Source: UBA7672 sp040398425 (GTDB lineage Bacteria > Pseudomonadota > Alphaproteobacteria > Caulobacterales > Hyphomonadaceae). Taken from it: 64,000 nt of DNA. Every line of letters starts with the position of its first letter. The stretch's first letter is position 1. The notes beneath the pieces are model-generated. The model was not told the origin of the DNA. It searched no databases and saw nothing but the letters and a program-made list of their open reading frames with translations. The position numbers and the translations under genes were made by a program. The DNA is taken from positions 14,798 through 78,797 of the forward strand of contig JBBATZ010000011.1 of the NCBI GenBank assembly GCA_040398425.1, given 5' to 3'. Positions 36,004-45,513 of the stretch are shown here, one piece after another.

Positions 36004-36522
36004 ATGCGTCTGTTCATCTTGCCGTTGCTCGCTGTCGCGGCATCCGGATCGGCTTTGGCGCAGGGTTCCACGCTCGACAAAGTGTATTCGTGCACGGGAA
36101 TCGCCAAGGCTGACGACAGGCTGGCTTGTTTCGACGCAGCGGTGGCGGGCTTCAAGCAGGCGCAGGCGACAGGCGATGTTCAGGTGGTGACGCGGGAACA
36201 AGCCGTCCAGGCTGAAAAGCAGGCGTTCGGGCTGCGCGAAGCAGATGCGACAGTCGCCGCCAAGGCGTCAGTCGGCGTTGCGCCGCCAACCGCAAAACCC
36301 ATTGAGAATGTACAACTGACGCTCACTGCCGCCACGAAGCGCGCTGACGGCAAGTATCGCTTCACCATGTCAGACGGTCAGGTCTGGGAGCAGATCGACA
36401 GTGACAGTGTCAGTGGGGTGAGGAAGTTGCCGGTTTCCGCTGAGATCAAGACTGCGTCGCTCGGCAGTTTCATGATGAACATCGATGGCGGCCGCGCCAT
36501 CCGGGTGCGCCGGGTGAAGTAA
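36004..36522 (+). CDS. Periplasmic hypothetical protein with a Cys-x-G-I...CFD N-terminal module
   Basis: A 172-residue secreted protein: signal peptide (MRLFILPLLAVAASGSALAQ), then the module CTGIAKADDRLACFDAAV (about 30-47), whose two cysteines probably form a disulfide. An Ala/Gln-rich linker precedes a C-terminal beta region (FTMSDGQVWEQIDSD, then AIRVRRVK). This layout is widespread in proteobacterial hypothetical proteins, but I know no function. GGAAGGG lies 8 bases before the ATG at 36004; a GTG at 35998 is an alternative. Confidence 0.75.
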   Translation: MRLFILPLLAVAASGSALAQGSTLDKVYSCTGIAKADDRLACFDAAVAGFKQAQATGDVQVVTREQAVQAEKQAFGLREADATVAAKASVGVAPPTAKPIENVQLTLTAATKRADGKYRFTMSDGQVWEQIDSDSVSGVRKLPVSAEIKTASLGSFMMNIDGGRAIRVRRVK

Positions 36523-36589
36523 GTGTCGACTGCTGATCGACTGCATGGTGAGCATGGACCGACGCATCGTGGAGCCTTAACCTCGCCCA

Positions 36590-37129
36590 ATGCGTCCCTC
36601 TGGCATCGCTTTTGTGTGGCTCGGTCTCGCCCCCCCCGCGTTGGCGCAGGAATGCGATGTCGGCACGCCAGCAGGTGACATCTTTCGCGCGGAGACCGCG
36701 CGCGGAAAACCTGCGGTGGGTTGGGATGTCAAACGGTTCGAACATCTGGGGCTGGAGTCGGAGCATTTCTCGCGGCCAGCGCTATCCCTGACGTTTGCGT
36801 TGAGCCCTGATGGCAAGCTGGCAGGGCCTCTGGAGGCGTCCGTAGCGATCACCAGCAATTCGGATCTGTCGCTCGGGGCTGCGCCGCCTATGCGTGCCAT
36901 GCGGCTGCGTGCGAAGGTCGATGCGCGGCCGGTTATCGAATGGAATGCCGCCGCGAGTTCGGGTGAGGCTTTGCTTGCGAAAGCCCTGGAGGAAGCATGG
37001 CCGCGCAAGCTTGTGATCGAGATCGTCGCGCCAGACGGCGTGGTGATGGCGAGTGCGGCGTACGACATTGCTGCCCGCACGGCTGTCGAAACGACGGTAC
37101 ACGGTTTACCTGCCGCTTGCTTCCGCTAG
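36590..37129 (+). CDS. Secreted hypothetical protein
   Basis: A 179-residue protein with a short signal peptide (to about APPALAQ) and a mostly beta mature region of about 160 residues with two Cys (residues 22 and 177). I recognise no domain. It begins at an ATG in a gap of only 67 bases after the previous plus-strand gene, so the two may be cotranscribed. Its stop overlaps the convergent OppC stop by 4 bases. Together with 36004-36522 it splits the oligopeptide transporter locus. Confidence 0.65.
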   Translation: MRPSGIAFVWLGLAPPALAQECDVGTPAGDIFRAETARGKPAVGWDVKRFEHLGLESEHFSRPALSLTFALSPDGKLAGPLEASVAITSNSDLSLGAAPPMRAMRLRAKVDARPVIEWNAAASSGEALLAKALEEAWPRKLVIEIVAPDGVVMASAAYDIAARTAVETTVHGLPAACFR

Positions 37130-38022
37130 CGATCCTTGGGGTCGAACGCATCGCGCAGGCCATCGCCGATGAAGTTCAGCGAGAACAGCGTGACGACCAT
37201 GACTGTTGCCGGGGCGAACAGCAGCCAGGGATAGGCGAACTCCTTCTGGCCTGCTGAGATCAGCTGGCCTAGCGAAGTCAGCGGTTCGTTCACGCCGAGG
37301 CCGATGAAGGAGAGGAAGCTCTCCTGCAGGATCACGATGGGCATGGTTAGCGTGACGTAAACGGCTACGGGGCCGATCAGGTTGGGTAGAATGTGGCGGA
37401 GGATGATGCCGAAGGGCTTCACGCCGGCGGCGCGGGCGGCTTCCACGAATTCCTTCTGCTTCAGCGCCAGCGTCTGGCCGCGCACGATGCGCGCCATGGT
37501 CATCCATTCAACGGCGCCGATGGCGAGGAAGATCAGGAAGAGCTGGCGGCCGAAGACGACGGTGACGAGGATGACAAAGAAGATGAAGGGTACGGCGTAG
37601 AGCACGTCGACAAAGCGCATCATGTATTGGTCGACGCGGCCACCGGCGAAGCCCGCGATGGCACCCCAGGTGACGCCGATCACCAGCGACACGAAGGTCG
37701 CGATGAAGCCGACGGTCAGCGAAATCTGCAAGCCGACGAGAATGCGGGCAACCATGTCGCGACCGTAAATGTCGGTGCCGAGCCAGTGCATGTTTTCCAG
37801 CGTGGGCGCGATGCTGAGCTGATCCTGGTATTGATGGTCGTAGGAATGTGGCCAGAAGATCGGACCGATGAAGGCGATGACCGCCATGAGGGTGAGAACG
37901 ATGGCGCCCGCGATGGCAGCTTTGTTCGCGAGGAGGCGGCGGCGGGAATCGTCCCAGAGGGAGCGCCCCTTGACGGCCTTGTTCAGGAGGTCGGCGGTTC
38001 CGCCCGGTATGGCCATCATCAT
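37126..38022 (-). CDS. Oligopeptide ABC transporter permease (OppC-like)
   Basis: A 298-residue inner-membrane permease with six helices and the N-terminal OppC extension (LWDDSRRRLLANKAAIAGA). HWLGTDIYGRDMVARILVG near 75 and the EAA coupling loop EFVEAARAAGVKPFGIILRH near 190 are diagnostic of DppC/OppC. It overlaps the OppB stop in an ATGA, so translation is coupled and the two form the membrane pore of one peptide importer with the lipoprotein at 34270. Confidence 0.93.
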   Translation of the reverse strand: MMMAIPGGTADLLNKAVKGRSLWDDSRRRLLANKAAIAGAIVLTLMAVIAFIGPIFWPHSYDHQYQDQLSIAPTLENMHWLGTDIYGRDMVARILVGLQISLTVGFIATFVSLVIGVTWGAIAGFAGGRVDQYMMRFVDVLYAVPFIFFVILVTVVFGRQLFLIFLAIGAVEWMTMARIVRGQTLALKQKEFVEAARAAGVKPFGIILRHILPNLIGPVAVYVTLTMPIVILQESFLSFIGLGVNEPLTSLGQLISAGQKEFAYPWLLFAPATVMVVTLFSLNFIGDGLRDAFDPKDR

Positions 38023-38903
38023 TGGTAGCGCACCCGGGGGTCGAGGATTGCATAAAGGATGTCGGCGACAAGGTTCATCAGGATGATCAGCCCGCCATAG
38101 AGGATCACGGCGCCCATGACGCGGGTATAGTCGCGGGTCATGGCGCCCTCGATGAAAGACGCGCCGACGCCGGGCAGTGTGAAGACAGTCTCGATGACGA
38201 CGGAGCCGGTGATGACGCCGACAATGGCGGGGCCGAGATAACTGATCACCGGGAGGATGGCGGCGGGGGCGGCGTGGCGCAGGAGGACACGGCGCTCGCT
38301 GATGCCCTTGGCCCGGGCCGTGCGGATGAAGTTGGAGTGCATCACCTCGATCATCGAGGCGCGCATCAGGCGCGAGATGATGGCGATCTGCGGCAGCGAC
38401 AGCGTCACGATCGGCAGAAACAGGTTGTGGAAGTTCATGCGGCCGAGATCGAGGCCTCCGGCGGCGAACCATTTCAGGTAGACGCCGAACAGCATGGCCA
38501 GAAGCGGTCCGGTGACGAAGGTGGGGATCGAGATGCCCACCATGGCGATGCTCATCACCGAATAGTCGGCGAGCGAGTTCTGACGGATGGCGGCAAGGAT
38601 GCCGAGGAGCGTTCCAAGGAAGAGCGCGATCGTGATGGCGAGCAGGCCAATGGTGAGGGAGATGGGCAGGCCTTCGCCCAGAAGCTGGCTGACGTCCTTG
38701 TCGTAGAACACCATCGAGGGACCCAGATCGCCCTGCACGACCTTGCCCAGGTATTCGAAATACTGGTCCTGGATCGGTTTATCGAGGCCAAGGCTGGCCT
38801 TCAGGTTGGCTTCGACCGCCGGCGTCAGCATGCGTTCGGCCGAGTAGGGGTTTCCGGGCGCCGCGCGCATCATGAAGAACACGACGGTGATGATCACCAG
38901 CAT
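38019..38903 (-). CDS. Oligopeptide ABC transporter permease (OppB-like)
   Basis: From the first ATG the frame gives 294 residues with PGNPYSAERMLTPAVEANL, the EAA loop NFIRTARAKGISERRVLLRH near 190, and six helices. The ATG cuts the first helix: upstream in frame lies YVGRRVLAAIPT, the usual OppB N-terminus. That extension runs back to a CTG at 39011, with GAGGA 8 bases before it (39020-39024) and a stop codon just beyond. The real start is therefore likely the CTG at 39011 (reading TTDPSRTSSSN...), or a mutated ATG. It is first in the oppB-oppC unit. Confidence 0.85.
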   Translation of the reverse strand: MLVIITVVFFMMRAAPGNPYSAERMLTPAVEANLKASLGLDKPIQDQYFEYLGKVVQGDLGPSMVFYDKDVSQLLGEGLPISLTIGLLAITIALFLGTLLGILAAIRQNSLADYSVMSIAMVGISIPTFVTGPLLAMLFGVYLKWFAAGGLDLGRMNFHNLFLPIVTLSLPQIAIISRLMRASMIEVMHSNFIRTARAKGISERRVLLRHAAPAAILPVISYLGPAIVGVITGSVVIETVFTLPGVGASFIEGAMTRDYTRVMGAVILYGGLIILMNLVADILYAILDPRVRYQ

Positions 38904-39110
38904 GGTGGGGATCGCCGCGAGGACGCGGCGGCCGACATAGGCCCAGGGAATGCGGGAGGCCAGGCGGGAGAGCGCGTTGGAGGAGGAGGTGCGAGACGGG
39001 TCAGTCGTCAGGGGTTACGTCCTCTACATGTGCGGGGGTATAAGGGCGAAGAGCGGGCGCTTGCGCAAGCGGGCAAGATTGTCGCGGTTTGAAGGGGCGA
39101 GTAAGCAGAA

Positions 39111-39527
39111 ATGGCTGAGATACGGGTTGTGACTGATCGTTTTTCCGTGGCGCCCCAGATCGCGCTGGAAGACATGGCCCAGCTGGCCGATGCCGGCTAC
39201 CGGCATATCATCAACAACAGGCCTGACGGTGAAAGCCCGGACCAGCCGCAATCGAGCGAAGTGGCGGCTGCGGCGAAGCACGTCGGCATGACTTATGTTC
39301 ATGCTCCGTTTGTGGGGCAGCCGACGGCGGAGGCTGTGAAAGCCGTGATGGCGGCGAGCGGCAAGACGCTGGCCTTCTGCCGATCGGGAACGCGTTCCGT
39401 AACCGCGTGGGCGATGGCGCAGGCAAGTGAAGGCGAGGAGGCGCAGGCCATCGTCGAGGCCGCTTCTGACGCCGGCTACAATCTGTCAGGGATGGCCGGT
39501 TCGCTGCGGCGGCTGGGCGCGAGGTAG
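39111..39527 (+). CDS. TIGR01244-family phosphatase/sulfurtransferase-like protein
   Basis: A 138-residue protein of the DUF442/TIGR01244 family with a dual-specificity-phosphatase-like fold. The catalytic loop FCRSGTRSVTAWA is near residue 85, and GYRHIINNRPDGESPDQP near 29 is the family marker. Members are often encoded beside or fused to MBL-fold hydrolases (as in Blh) and linked to sulfide or persulfide metabolism. An MBL hydrolase does follow 4 bases downstream here, which supports a joint role. Confidence 0.85.
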   Translation: MAEIRVVTDRFSVAPQIALEDMAQLADAGYRHIINNRPDGESPDQPQSSEVAAAAKHVGMTYVHAPFVGQPTAEAVKAVMAASGKTLAFCRSGTRSVTAWAMAQASEGEEAQAIVEAASDAGYNLSGMAGSLRRLGAR

Positions 39528-39531
39528 AGGC

Positions 39532-40425
39532 GTGGCTGGGATACCATTCGTCCGGGACCTCAAGTTCGCCTATGGCGAAGCCGATCAGGTATCGCCGCTG
39601 ATCCGGCGTGTGGTTGCGGAAAATCCCGGCCCGTTCACATACCTCGGCACTGGCGTCTACATCATCGGCGCGAACGAAGTCGCGGTGATCGATCCGGGCC
39701 CGATGCTGGACAAGCATTTCGAGGCGTTGAAGCGGGCGCTGGACGGTCAGCGCGTGACGCACGTGTTCACGACGCACACCCATCTCGACCATTCACCGCT
39801 GGCGCATCCTCTGGCTGAATGGGCTGGCTGCAAGGTCTATGGCCGGCCCGATCCCGCGGGTACGCATGCCGTGGCCTCGCTCGAAGAGGATGGCCAGGAG
39901 GGCTTCATGCCCGACGTGCCGGTGAATGATGGCGACGTTTTCAACGGGCCGGGCTGGACGCTGGAGGCAGTCACCACGCCGGGGCACATGTCGAACCATG
40001 TCTGCTACGCGCTGAAGGAAGAGAATGCGCTGTTCTGCGGCGACCACATCATGGGCTGGTCGACGACGGTAATCTCCCCGCCGGATGGCAATATGGGCGA
40101 CTACTATCGCAGCCTCGAGAAGGTTCGGGCGCGTGGGTTCGGCACGCTGTGGCCGACGCATGGTCCGCCCGTACGCGAAGTGACGCCGTTCATCGACGCG
40201 TATGTGGCGCACAGGCGCGCGCGCGAGGAAGCCATTGTGGCGCGGCTGAAGGCCGGCGATCGCCTGATCCCGGATATGGTGAAGGTGATCTACAGGGATG
40301 TGGATGTGAGACTGCACGCGCCCGCGGCGCACTCGGTGCTGGCGCATATGATCCATCTGGTCGAGGCAGGGCGGGCGGCGGCGAACGGACCGCTAACCCT
40401 TCAAACTGAGTACGCGCCTGCATGA
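39532..40425 (+). CDS. MBL-fold metallo-hydrolase (LACTB2-like)
   Basis: A 297-residue metallo-beta-lactamase-fold enzyme. Metal motifs are clear: THTHLDHSP near 82, PGHMSNHVC near 147, CGDHIMGW near 170, and WPTHGPP near 208. A C-terminal helical domain follows, as in LACTB2-type nucleases or thioesterases. The start is GTG at 39532, just after the preceding stop, with GAGG close by; the longer frame overlaps the previous gene. It overlaps the histidine phosphatase gene by 4 bases, so genes 39111-41003 form one operon. Substrate unknown. Confidence 0.88.
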   Translation: MAGIPFVRDLKFAYGEADQVSPLIRRVVAENPGPFTYLGTGVYIIGANEVAVIDPGPMLDKHFEALKRALDGQRVTHVFTTHTHLDHSPLAHPLAEWAGCKVYGRPDPAGTHAVASLEEDGQEGFMPDVPVNDGDVFNGPGWTLEAVTTPGHMSNHVCYALKEENALFCGDHIMGWSTTVISPPDGNMGDYYRSLEKVRARGFGTLWPTHGPPVREVTPFIDAYVAHRRAREEAIVARLKAGDRLIPDMVKVIYRDVDVRLHAPAAHSVLAHMIHLVEAGRAAANGPLTLQTEYAPA

Positions 40426-41003
40426 TCTGGCTTGTTCGGCACGGGCAGACCGAATTCAACGCGGCCGGGCGCATCCAGGGCGCAAAGGATTCGCCGTTGA
40501 CGGCGCTGGGCATCGAACAGGCGCGCCGGATCGGTGCGCGCGTGTGCGAGCTTGTGCCGGCAGAGGTCCGCATCATCGCGTCCCCTCTCGGGCGTACGCA
40601 GCACACGGCGCGACTGATCCGCGAAGCTTCGGGCCTGCCGGCACCGATCGAGACGGACGCACGGCTTGCAGAAATCTGTCTCGGTGCGTGGGACGGTATG
40701 CTGCGTGAGGACATTCGCAAGCTGGCGCCAGCATTCGACGCGGGCGAGAGCAGATGGAACTGGTACTTCAATGCGCCTGGCGGCGACAGCTATGAAGCGC
40801 TTGCGGAGCGGTTGGGCGGGTGGTTGGAAGACGCGCGCGCCCATGCCGGGCCGATCGTCGCCGTGTCGCATGGTGTGGCCGGACGTATCCTCCGCGGGCT
40901 ATTTCTGCAGCTTCCGCGCGACGAGGCGCTGACGCTGGATATCCCGCAGGACGCGTTATTCAGCCTGAAGCAGGGGCAGATCGAACGGATCGATTGCCCC
41001 TGA
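40422..41003 (+). CDS. Histidine phosphatase family protein (phosphoglycerate mutase-like)
   Basis: A 193-residue branch-1 histidine phosphatase. The phosphorylated His lies in LVRHGQTEFN at the N-terminus, conserved Arg in SPLGRTQHTA near 50, a Glu in LAEICLGAWDG near 83, and the second His in AVSHGVAGRIL near 147. Such enzymes dephosphorylate sugar phosphates or cofactors. It ends the three-gene operon and converges on sppA. Confidence 0.9.
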   Translation: MIWLVRHGQTEFNAAGRIQGAKDSPLTALGIEQARRIGARVCELVPAEVRIIASPLGRTQHTARLIREASGLPAPIETDARLAEICLGAWDGMLREDIRKLAPAFDAGESRWNWYFNAPGGDSYEALAERLGGWLEDARAHAGPIVAVSHGVAGRILRGLFLQLPRDEALTLDIPQDALFSLKQGQIERIDCP

Positions 41004-41009
41004 TCCAGA

Positions 41010-42773
41010 CTAGTGCTCGATCACCGGCGGCATCCAGGCGCGGGTGGACGGCGACTGCCCCATCTGTGACAGCTGTGAGAGCAGGGCCTCAGTGCGTGCC
41101 TCGCCGAGCGTCGAAGCAAGCGCAGCCGCAAGCCTCGAGTCGACCGACCCGCCCGCCTTCGCTTGCGTCATCATGCTCGTCAGCAGCTGGAATGGCGTGG
41201 TGTTCTGGACCTGCAGGCGGACATCGACGCCGTCCTCTTCCTTGAAGCCTGCCAGTTGTCGCGCCTCGTCGATGGCGACCATCAGGTCCCCTGTCTTGTT
41301 GACGAGACCATTGGCGAGAGCGTCCTCGCCCGACCAGACACGGCCGCGAGCGATCTCCTGCACCTTCTGGAGCGGCAGCTTGCGGCCGTCGGCGACGATG
41401 CCGGTGAAGCGATCGTAGGTCGCCTGCAGGGATTCCAGCAGCTTGGCGCGCTGGTCCGGTGTGAACTTGTCGGCCGAGTACGCGCCAGCGTACTCACCGC
41501 CCACACCGACTGAAGCGGGGTTGATACCAAAATTACGCAGCGCGTCGCCGATGGCAATCTTGCCGCCGAAGACGCCGATGGAGCCGGTGATAGTCGAGCG
41601 ATTGGCGACAATGCTGTCGGCGCTGGCGGCGACATAGTAACCACCGGATGCTGCCAGCGAGCCCATCGAGACGACCACCTTCTTGCCGGATGCCTGCACG
41701 CGTTTCACCGCGCTCCAGATCTGGTCCGAGGCCGTCGCCGAGCCGCCGCCTGAGTCGACGCGGAAGACGACGGCATTGATGCTGTTGTCTGCGGCAATCG
41801 CATCAAGCTCGGCTGCGACGCGATCGGAAGCAAACATCGGCGTGCCGATCGACGTGAAATCCGAGGGGCCGCCGCGGCCGGTGACGATGTCACCCTCGCC
41901 GCCGACAACGGCGATGACGGCTTTGCCGCGATGGGGGCGCGGCGCGTAGTGCGCGATCTCGATCAGGTCTCCGCCAGCGAGCTTGCGCGCCTCGGCGGCG
42001 GCCTCCTCGGGATAGCCGAGCTTGTCCACTAGTTTCAGCTCCACGGCGCGTGGCGCCTGGTACGGGCTGGCTTCGAGGACGGTGCGCAGGGCGCCGGGGT
42101 CCATCTTCCGGTCAATGGCGATGTCGGCGATGGAATGGCGCCAGACGCTTTCGGCCAGCTCTGTCATCGCGCGGGCGTGCGGCTCCGAATAGTCCTTCCG
42201 TTTGTAGACGTCGGGCGCATTCTTGTATTCGTAGAAGGCCTCAATCTCGGGATCGATCTTGAGCTTCTCAGCCGCGCCCCCGAGGAACATGGTTTCGAAG
42301 CGGATACCGGGCGTCTCAAAAGATGTGCCCGGCTGCATCCAGATTTCGGTGGCGGCCGAGATTGCGCGATAGGCCGAGGGGCCCGACGCGAGGAAGCCCT
42401 GCGTGTGGGCGATCACGAACTTGTCCTTGGCGCGCAGGCGCAGGAAGGCGGCGCGCAGTTCCTCCGCCCGGGAGGAGCCCATGTCCATCTCGGCGGCCCG
42501 GACGAAGACGCCCTTGACGTCCGGGTCATTCGCTGCGGCGTTGAGGCGCAGAAGGACCTCGACAAAAGATGTGTCGCTGAACGCCGCGCTGATCGGGTCT
42601 GACGCGGGCTGGTCCGCCGACGCGTTTCGGAGGTCGAGTTCCAGGACGGCGTTCTGGGCCCGCGGCGTTTCGCCTGACGGGAGGAACGACATGATCAGGA
42701 CGAGCGGGATGAGAACAAAGAACACGATCAGGGCCGCAAGGCCGCCCAGGAAGGTGAGCAGGAAGGTTCTCAT
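41010..42773 (-). CDS. sppA: Signal peptide peptidase SppA, 67-kDa type
   Basis: A 587-residue inner-membrane serine protease that clears cleaved signal peptides. One N-terminal membrane anchor (about 5-28) precedes two tandem ClpP-like domains. The probable general-base Lys lies in FYEYKNAPDVYKRKDY near 190, and the nucleophile Ser in SMGSLAASGGYYVAAS near 385, in the second domain. FRVDSGGGSATAS near 345 is the oxyanion strand. Length matches the long form (E. coli 618). Confidence 0.94.
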   Translation of the reverse strand: MRTFLLTFLGGLAALIVFFVLIPLVLIMSFLPSGETPRAQNAVLELDLRNASADQPASDPISAAFSDTSFVEVLLRLNAAANDPDVKGVFVRAAEMDMGSSRAEELRAAFLRLRAKDKFVIAHTQGFLASGPSAYRAISAATEIWMQPGTSFETPGIRFETMFLGGAAEKLKIDPEIEAFYEYKNAPDVYKRKDYSEPHARAMTELAESVWRHSIADIAIDRKMDPGALRTVLEASPYQAPRAVELKLVDKLGYPEEAAAEARKLAGGDLIEIAHYAPRPHRGKAVIAVVGGEGDIVTGRGGPSDFTSIGTPMFASDRVAAELDAIAADNSINAVVFRVDSGGGSATASDQIWSAVKRVQASGKKVVVSMGSLAASGGYYVAASADSIVANRSTITGSIGVFGGKIAIGDALRNFGINPASVGVGGEYAGAYSADKFTPDQRAKLLESLQATYDRFTGIVADGRKLPLQKVQEIARGRVWSGEDALANGLVNKTGDLMVAIDEARQLAGFKEEDGVDVRLQVQNTTPFQLLTSMMTQAKAGGSVDSRLAAALASTLGEARTEALLSQLSQMGQSPSTRAWMPPVIEH

Positions 42774-42954
42774 CGCGTGACTCCGGGCGTGTCTTCGCCG
42801 CTTTAAACCACGGCATAGCGCTAACTACGCGGCTGCAACACCTTCGGACGTCAGGCGGACGCAATTGGCGGGTGTGCCTGGCTCGCCCGGCCTGCGCATA
42901 ACCCGGCCGACGCGCCGGGTGCGCGGACAGGCTAAACATGTGTGGGAGCGGACT

Positions 42955-43031
42955 TGGTCGGAGTAGCTGGATTCGAACCAACGACCTCTTGCTCCCGAAG
43001 CAAGCGCTCTACCAGGCTGAGCTATACTCCG
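42955..43031 (-). tRNA. tRNA-Pro (CGG)
   Basis: A 77-nt cloverleaf with encoded CCA. The acceptor stem CGGAGTA/TACTCCG is perfect, and the anticodon stem CTTGC/GCAAG encloses TTCGGGA (anticodon CGG). Confidence 0.96.
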
Positions 43032-43042
43032 ACGGAGCGGGG

Positions 43043-43071
43043 CCTATAGCGGCTTTCATTCCGGGGCGCAA
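43043..43071 (-). promoter_or_regulatory. Sigma-70-type promoter of tRNA-Pro
   Basis: On the minus strand TTGCGC (43071-43066) and TATAGG (43048-43043) are 17 bases apart, and the tRNA starts 12 bases downstream. Confidence 0.65.
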
Positions 43072-43202
43072 TTAGCATTCGACGGCGATCAAAGTGCTAA
43101 CGCGGGCCCGCCCAAATTAGCCAAAACCGCGACAAAACAGGGCGAACGGCAGCAGTTGCATTCCTCGCGCGAATTGCATAACTCTCCGCCCTCTCCCTGC
43201 AC

Positions 43203-43277
<75 letters not shown>

Positions 43278-43433
43278 GGGAGAAATAGTCTCCGGCCCTT
43301 TGGCCGTTGAGCGCACGCCTTTGGGGCAATCGCCGCAACGTCAACTCCCACAGGCAAAGGCCGATCGAGCGCCTTTGGAATCTATGGGTTGTGATGCATG
43401 CTGGTGGAGTGACATCGATATCCGGGATGCGAC

Positions 43434-44279
43434 ATGAGCCAGTCACCCTGGGCGGATTGGACGGGCCGGACTGAGACCTTGTCGGACACCGTCACGCTGA
43501 CGCCAGCGCGCGCGATGGCCGCAACGCTTTGCAACAGCCATTCAGATGGTTTCTCAGTCGGTGCGGAACTGCCGCCGTTGTGGACCTGGCTGTATTTCCT
43601 GCCGCTGGCCGCGATGAGCGAGGTCGGCCGGGACGGTCATCCGCGGCGCGGCGGATTCCTGCCGCCGATCGAACTGCCAAGGCGAATGTGGGCCGGCAGC
43701 CGTTGCGCATTTTTCGGACCCGTGCGGATCGGAGACGATATCCGCAAGACGTCCACCATCCTGAGGATCGCCGAGAAGGCCGGAAACGCGGGCGCGCTTG
43801 TCTTCGTGACGGTCAGGCACGAGGTCAGCGCGGGAGGTTCGCTCGTGATGACCGAGGAGCAGGATCTCGTTTACATGAACATCCCCGCGGTGTGGCAGGC
43901 GCCGTCGCCAATGCCTCTGCCGCCCTGCCAATGGAGCGAGGCGGTCGCGATTGATGCGGTGCTTCTGTTTCGGTTTTCGGCCCTGACGTTCAACGGCCAC
44001 CGTATTCACTATGACAGACCCTATGCGACCGAGGTCGAGCGGTATCCGGGACTCGTGGTTCACGGGCCGTTGCAGGCCATGTTGCTGTTTGAGGCGGCCA
44101 CACGACGTCACCCCGACCGTCGATCCACCAGCTTCACCTTTCGCGGCATCCGGCCTTTGTTCGATTTCGAGCGTGTGAGCGTCAATGGCGCCGACCGGCC
44201 GGACGGCGGACTGGATCTCTTCACCGCCAACGCGGATGGCGCGATCGGCATGCAGGCATCGCTTGCGTGGGCAACATGA
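43434..44279 (+). CDS. MaoC-type / FAS1-like acyl-CoA dehydratase
   Basis: A 281-residue double hot-dog protein. The C-terminal part carries the hydratase motif FNGHRIHYDRPYATEVERYPG near 186, with VVHGPLQAMLLFE just after; these supply the Asp/His pair of R-type hydratases. The N-terminal hot dog (WLYFLPLAAMSEVGRDGHP) is degenerate. Relatives include mesaconyl-C4-CoA hydratase and HTD2-like dehydratases. It lies 100 bases before the ruined CaiB CoA-transferase gene, which suggests they once formed a CoA-thioester pathway. Confidence 0.85.
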   Translation: MSQSPWADWTGRTETLSDTVTLTPARAMAATLCNSHSDGFSVGAELPPLWTWLYFLPLAAMSEVGRDGHPRRGGFLPPIELPRRMWAGSRCAFFGPVRIGDDIRKTSTILRIAEKAGNAGALVFVTVRHEVSAGGSLVMTEEQDLVYMNIPAVWQAPSPMPLPPCQWSEAVAIDAVLLFRFSALTFNGHRIHYDRPYATEVERYPGLVVHGPLQAMLLFEAATRRHPDRRSTSFTFRGIRPLFDFERVSVNGADRPDGGLDLFTANADGAIGMQASLAWAT

Positions 44280-44378
44280 TCACCGAAGCAAGCCATAGGA
44301 CCTGTCAGCAGAGTCCAGTGCGGACACAAAGGGCAAGCCTCGCGAACTGAACAACAACAAGCCCAAGGGAGAGACTGC

Positions 44379-45513
44379 ATGGTCAAGATTCTCGAGGGAC
44401 TTCGAATCGTCGAGGGCGCTGCGTTCGTGGCGGCGCCGCTTGCGGGCATGACGCTCGCGCAGATGGGCCCGGACGTCATTCGCTTTGATCGCATCCGTGG
44501 CGGTCTCGACAATGACCGATGGCCGGTGACGGAGAAGGGGCGCAGCCTGTTCTGGGCCGGACTCAACAAAGGCAAGCGCAGCATCGCCGTCGACATGACG
44601 ACGCCCGAAGGACAGGAAATCGTGATGCGCTTGATCTGTGCGCCCGGTCCCCAGGCGGGCATCTATCTTACCAACTTACGGGTCCGGGGCTGGATGGACT
44701 ATGATGCTTTGCGCCTGCATCGCGAAGACCTGATCATGTTGTCGGTGAAGGATGACCGGGCCGGCGGACCCCAGGTCGACTACATCGTCAATCCGGCAGT
44801 TGGATTTCCGGCTGCAACGGGGCCGATGGGCTCAAGCGAGCCGGTCGGCCATGTCCTGCGGCGTGGGACTGCATCACGGGACAGCAGGCTGCGCTCGCCA
44901 TGCTTGGTAATCTCGGGATCATCGGCGAGGTCACGGTCAACAACTACGACCACCCGAAATTGGGAAACTCCCTGTATGGCGCGTACGCGCAGGATTTCGT
45001 CTGCAAGGATGGGGCGCGGGTGATTGTTGTTGGCCTCACCAACCGGCAATGGGACAACATCCAGCGCGCGACCGACACACGCGGCGCCTGAACGTGGATC
45101 TCGACAAGGAGGGCGAACGCTTCAGGCATCGTGGGGAAATCACGAAGGTGCTGCAGCCCTTCTTCGCGTCACGTGCGGTCAAGGACTTTGCCGCCGAGTT
45201 CGATCGAACTGGCGTCACCTGGTCCAAGTACCGCACGTTCAAGGAAGTGATCGACGAAGATCCGGACTGCTCGGTCGACAATCCCATGTTCTCCTTGCTC
45301 GATCACCCGGGGATCGGGTCATACCTGACGCTTGGCAATCCGAGTGCTTTCTCCGGCGTCGAGCGGATTCGGCCTGTGCGTGCGCCGAGTCTTGGCGAGA
45401 ACACAGACGAGATTCTGGCGGAGCTCGGCTATTCGGATCGTGAGGTCGGATCGTTTCACGACGCAAAAATCGTTGCCGGACCCGCCGCGAACCAGGGAGA
45501 GGCGTCTGGTTGA
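44379..45513 (+). pseudogene. CaiB/BaiF-type CoA transferase, broken by deletions and frameshifts
   Basis: The start is intact (ATG with GGGAGA upstream): VKILEGLRIVEGAAFVAAPLAGM, FDRIRGGLDNDRWP, then GFPAATGPMG. After GHVL the frame must shift to follow AWDCITGQQAALAMLGNLGII; comparison with the family suggests about 25 codons are missing there. A second jump near 45085 moves to VDLDKEGERFRHRGEITKVL, again with some codons lost, and the normal C-terminus follows (PSLGENTDEILAELGY). No single frame encodes a working class III CoA transferase. Confidence 0.85.

Noticed and set aside
38022..39092. 356-codon plus-strand frame
   Set aside because: Antisense of oppB; Asp/Gly/His-rich composition typical of shadow frames in GC-rich DNA.
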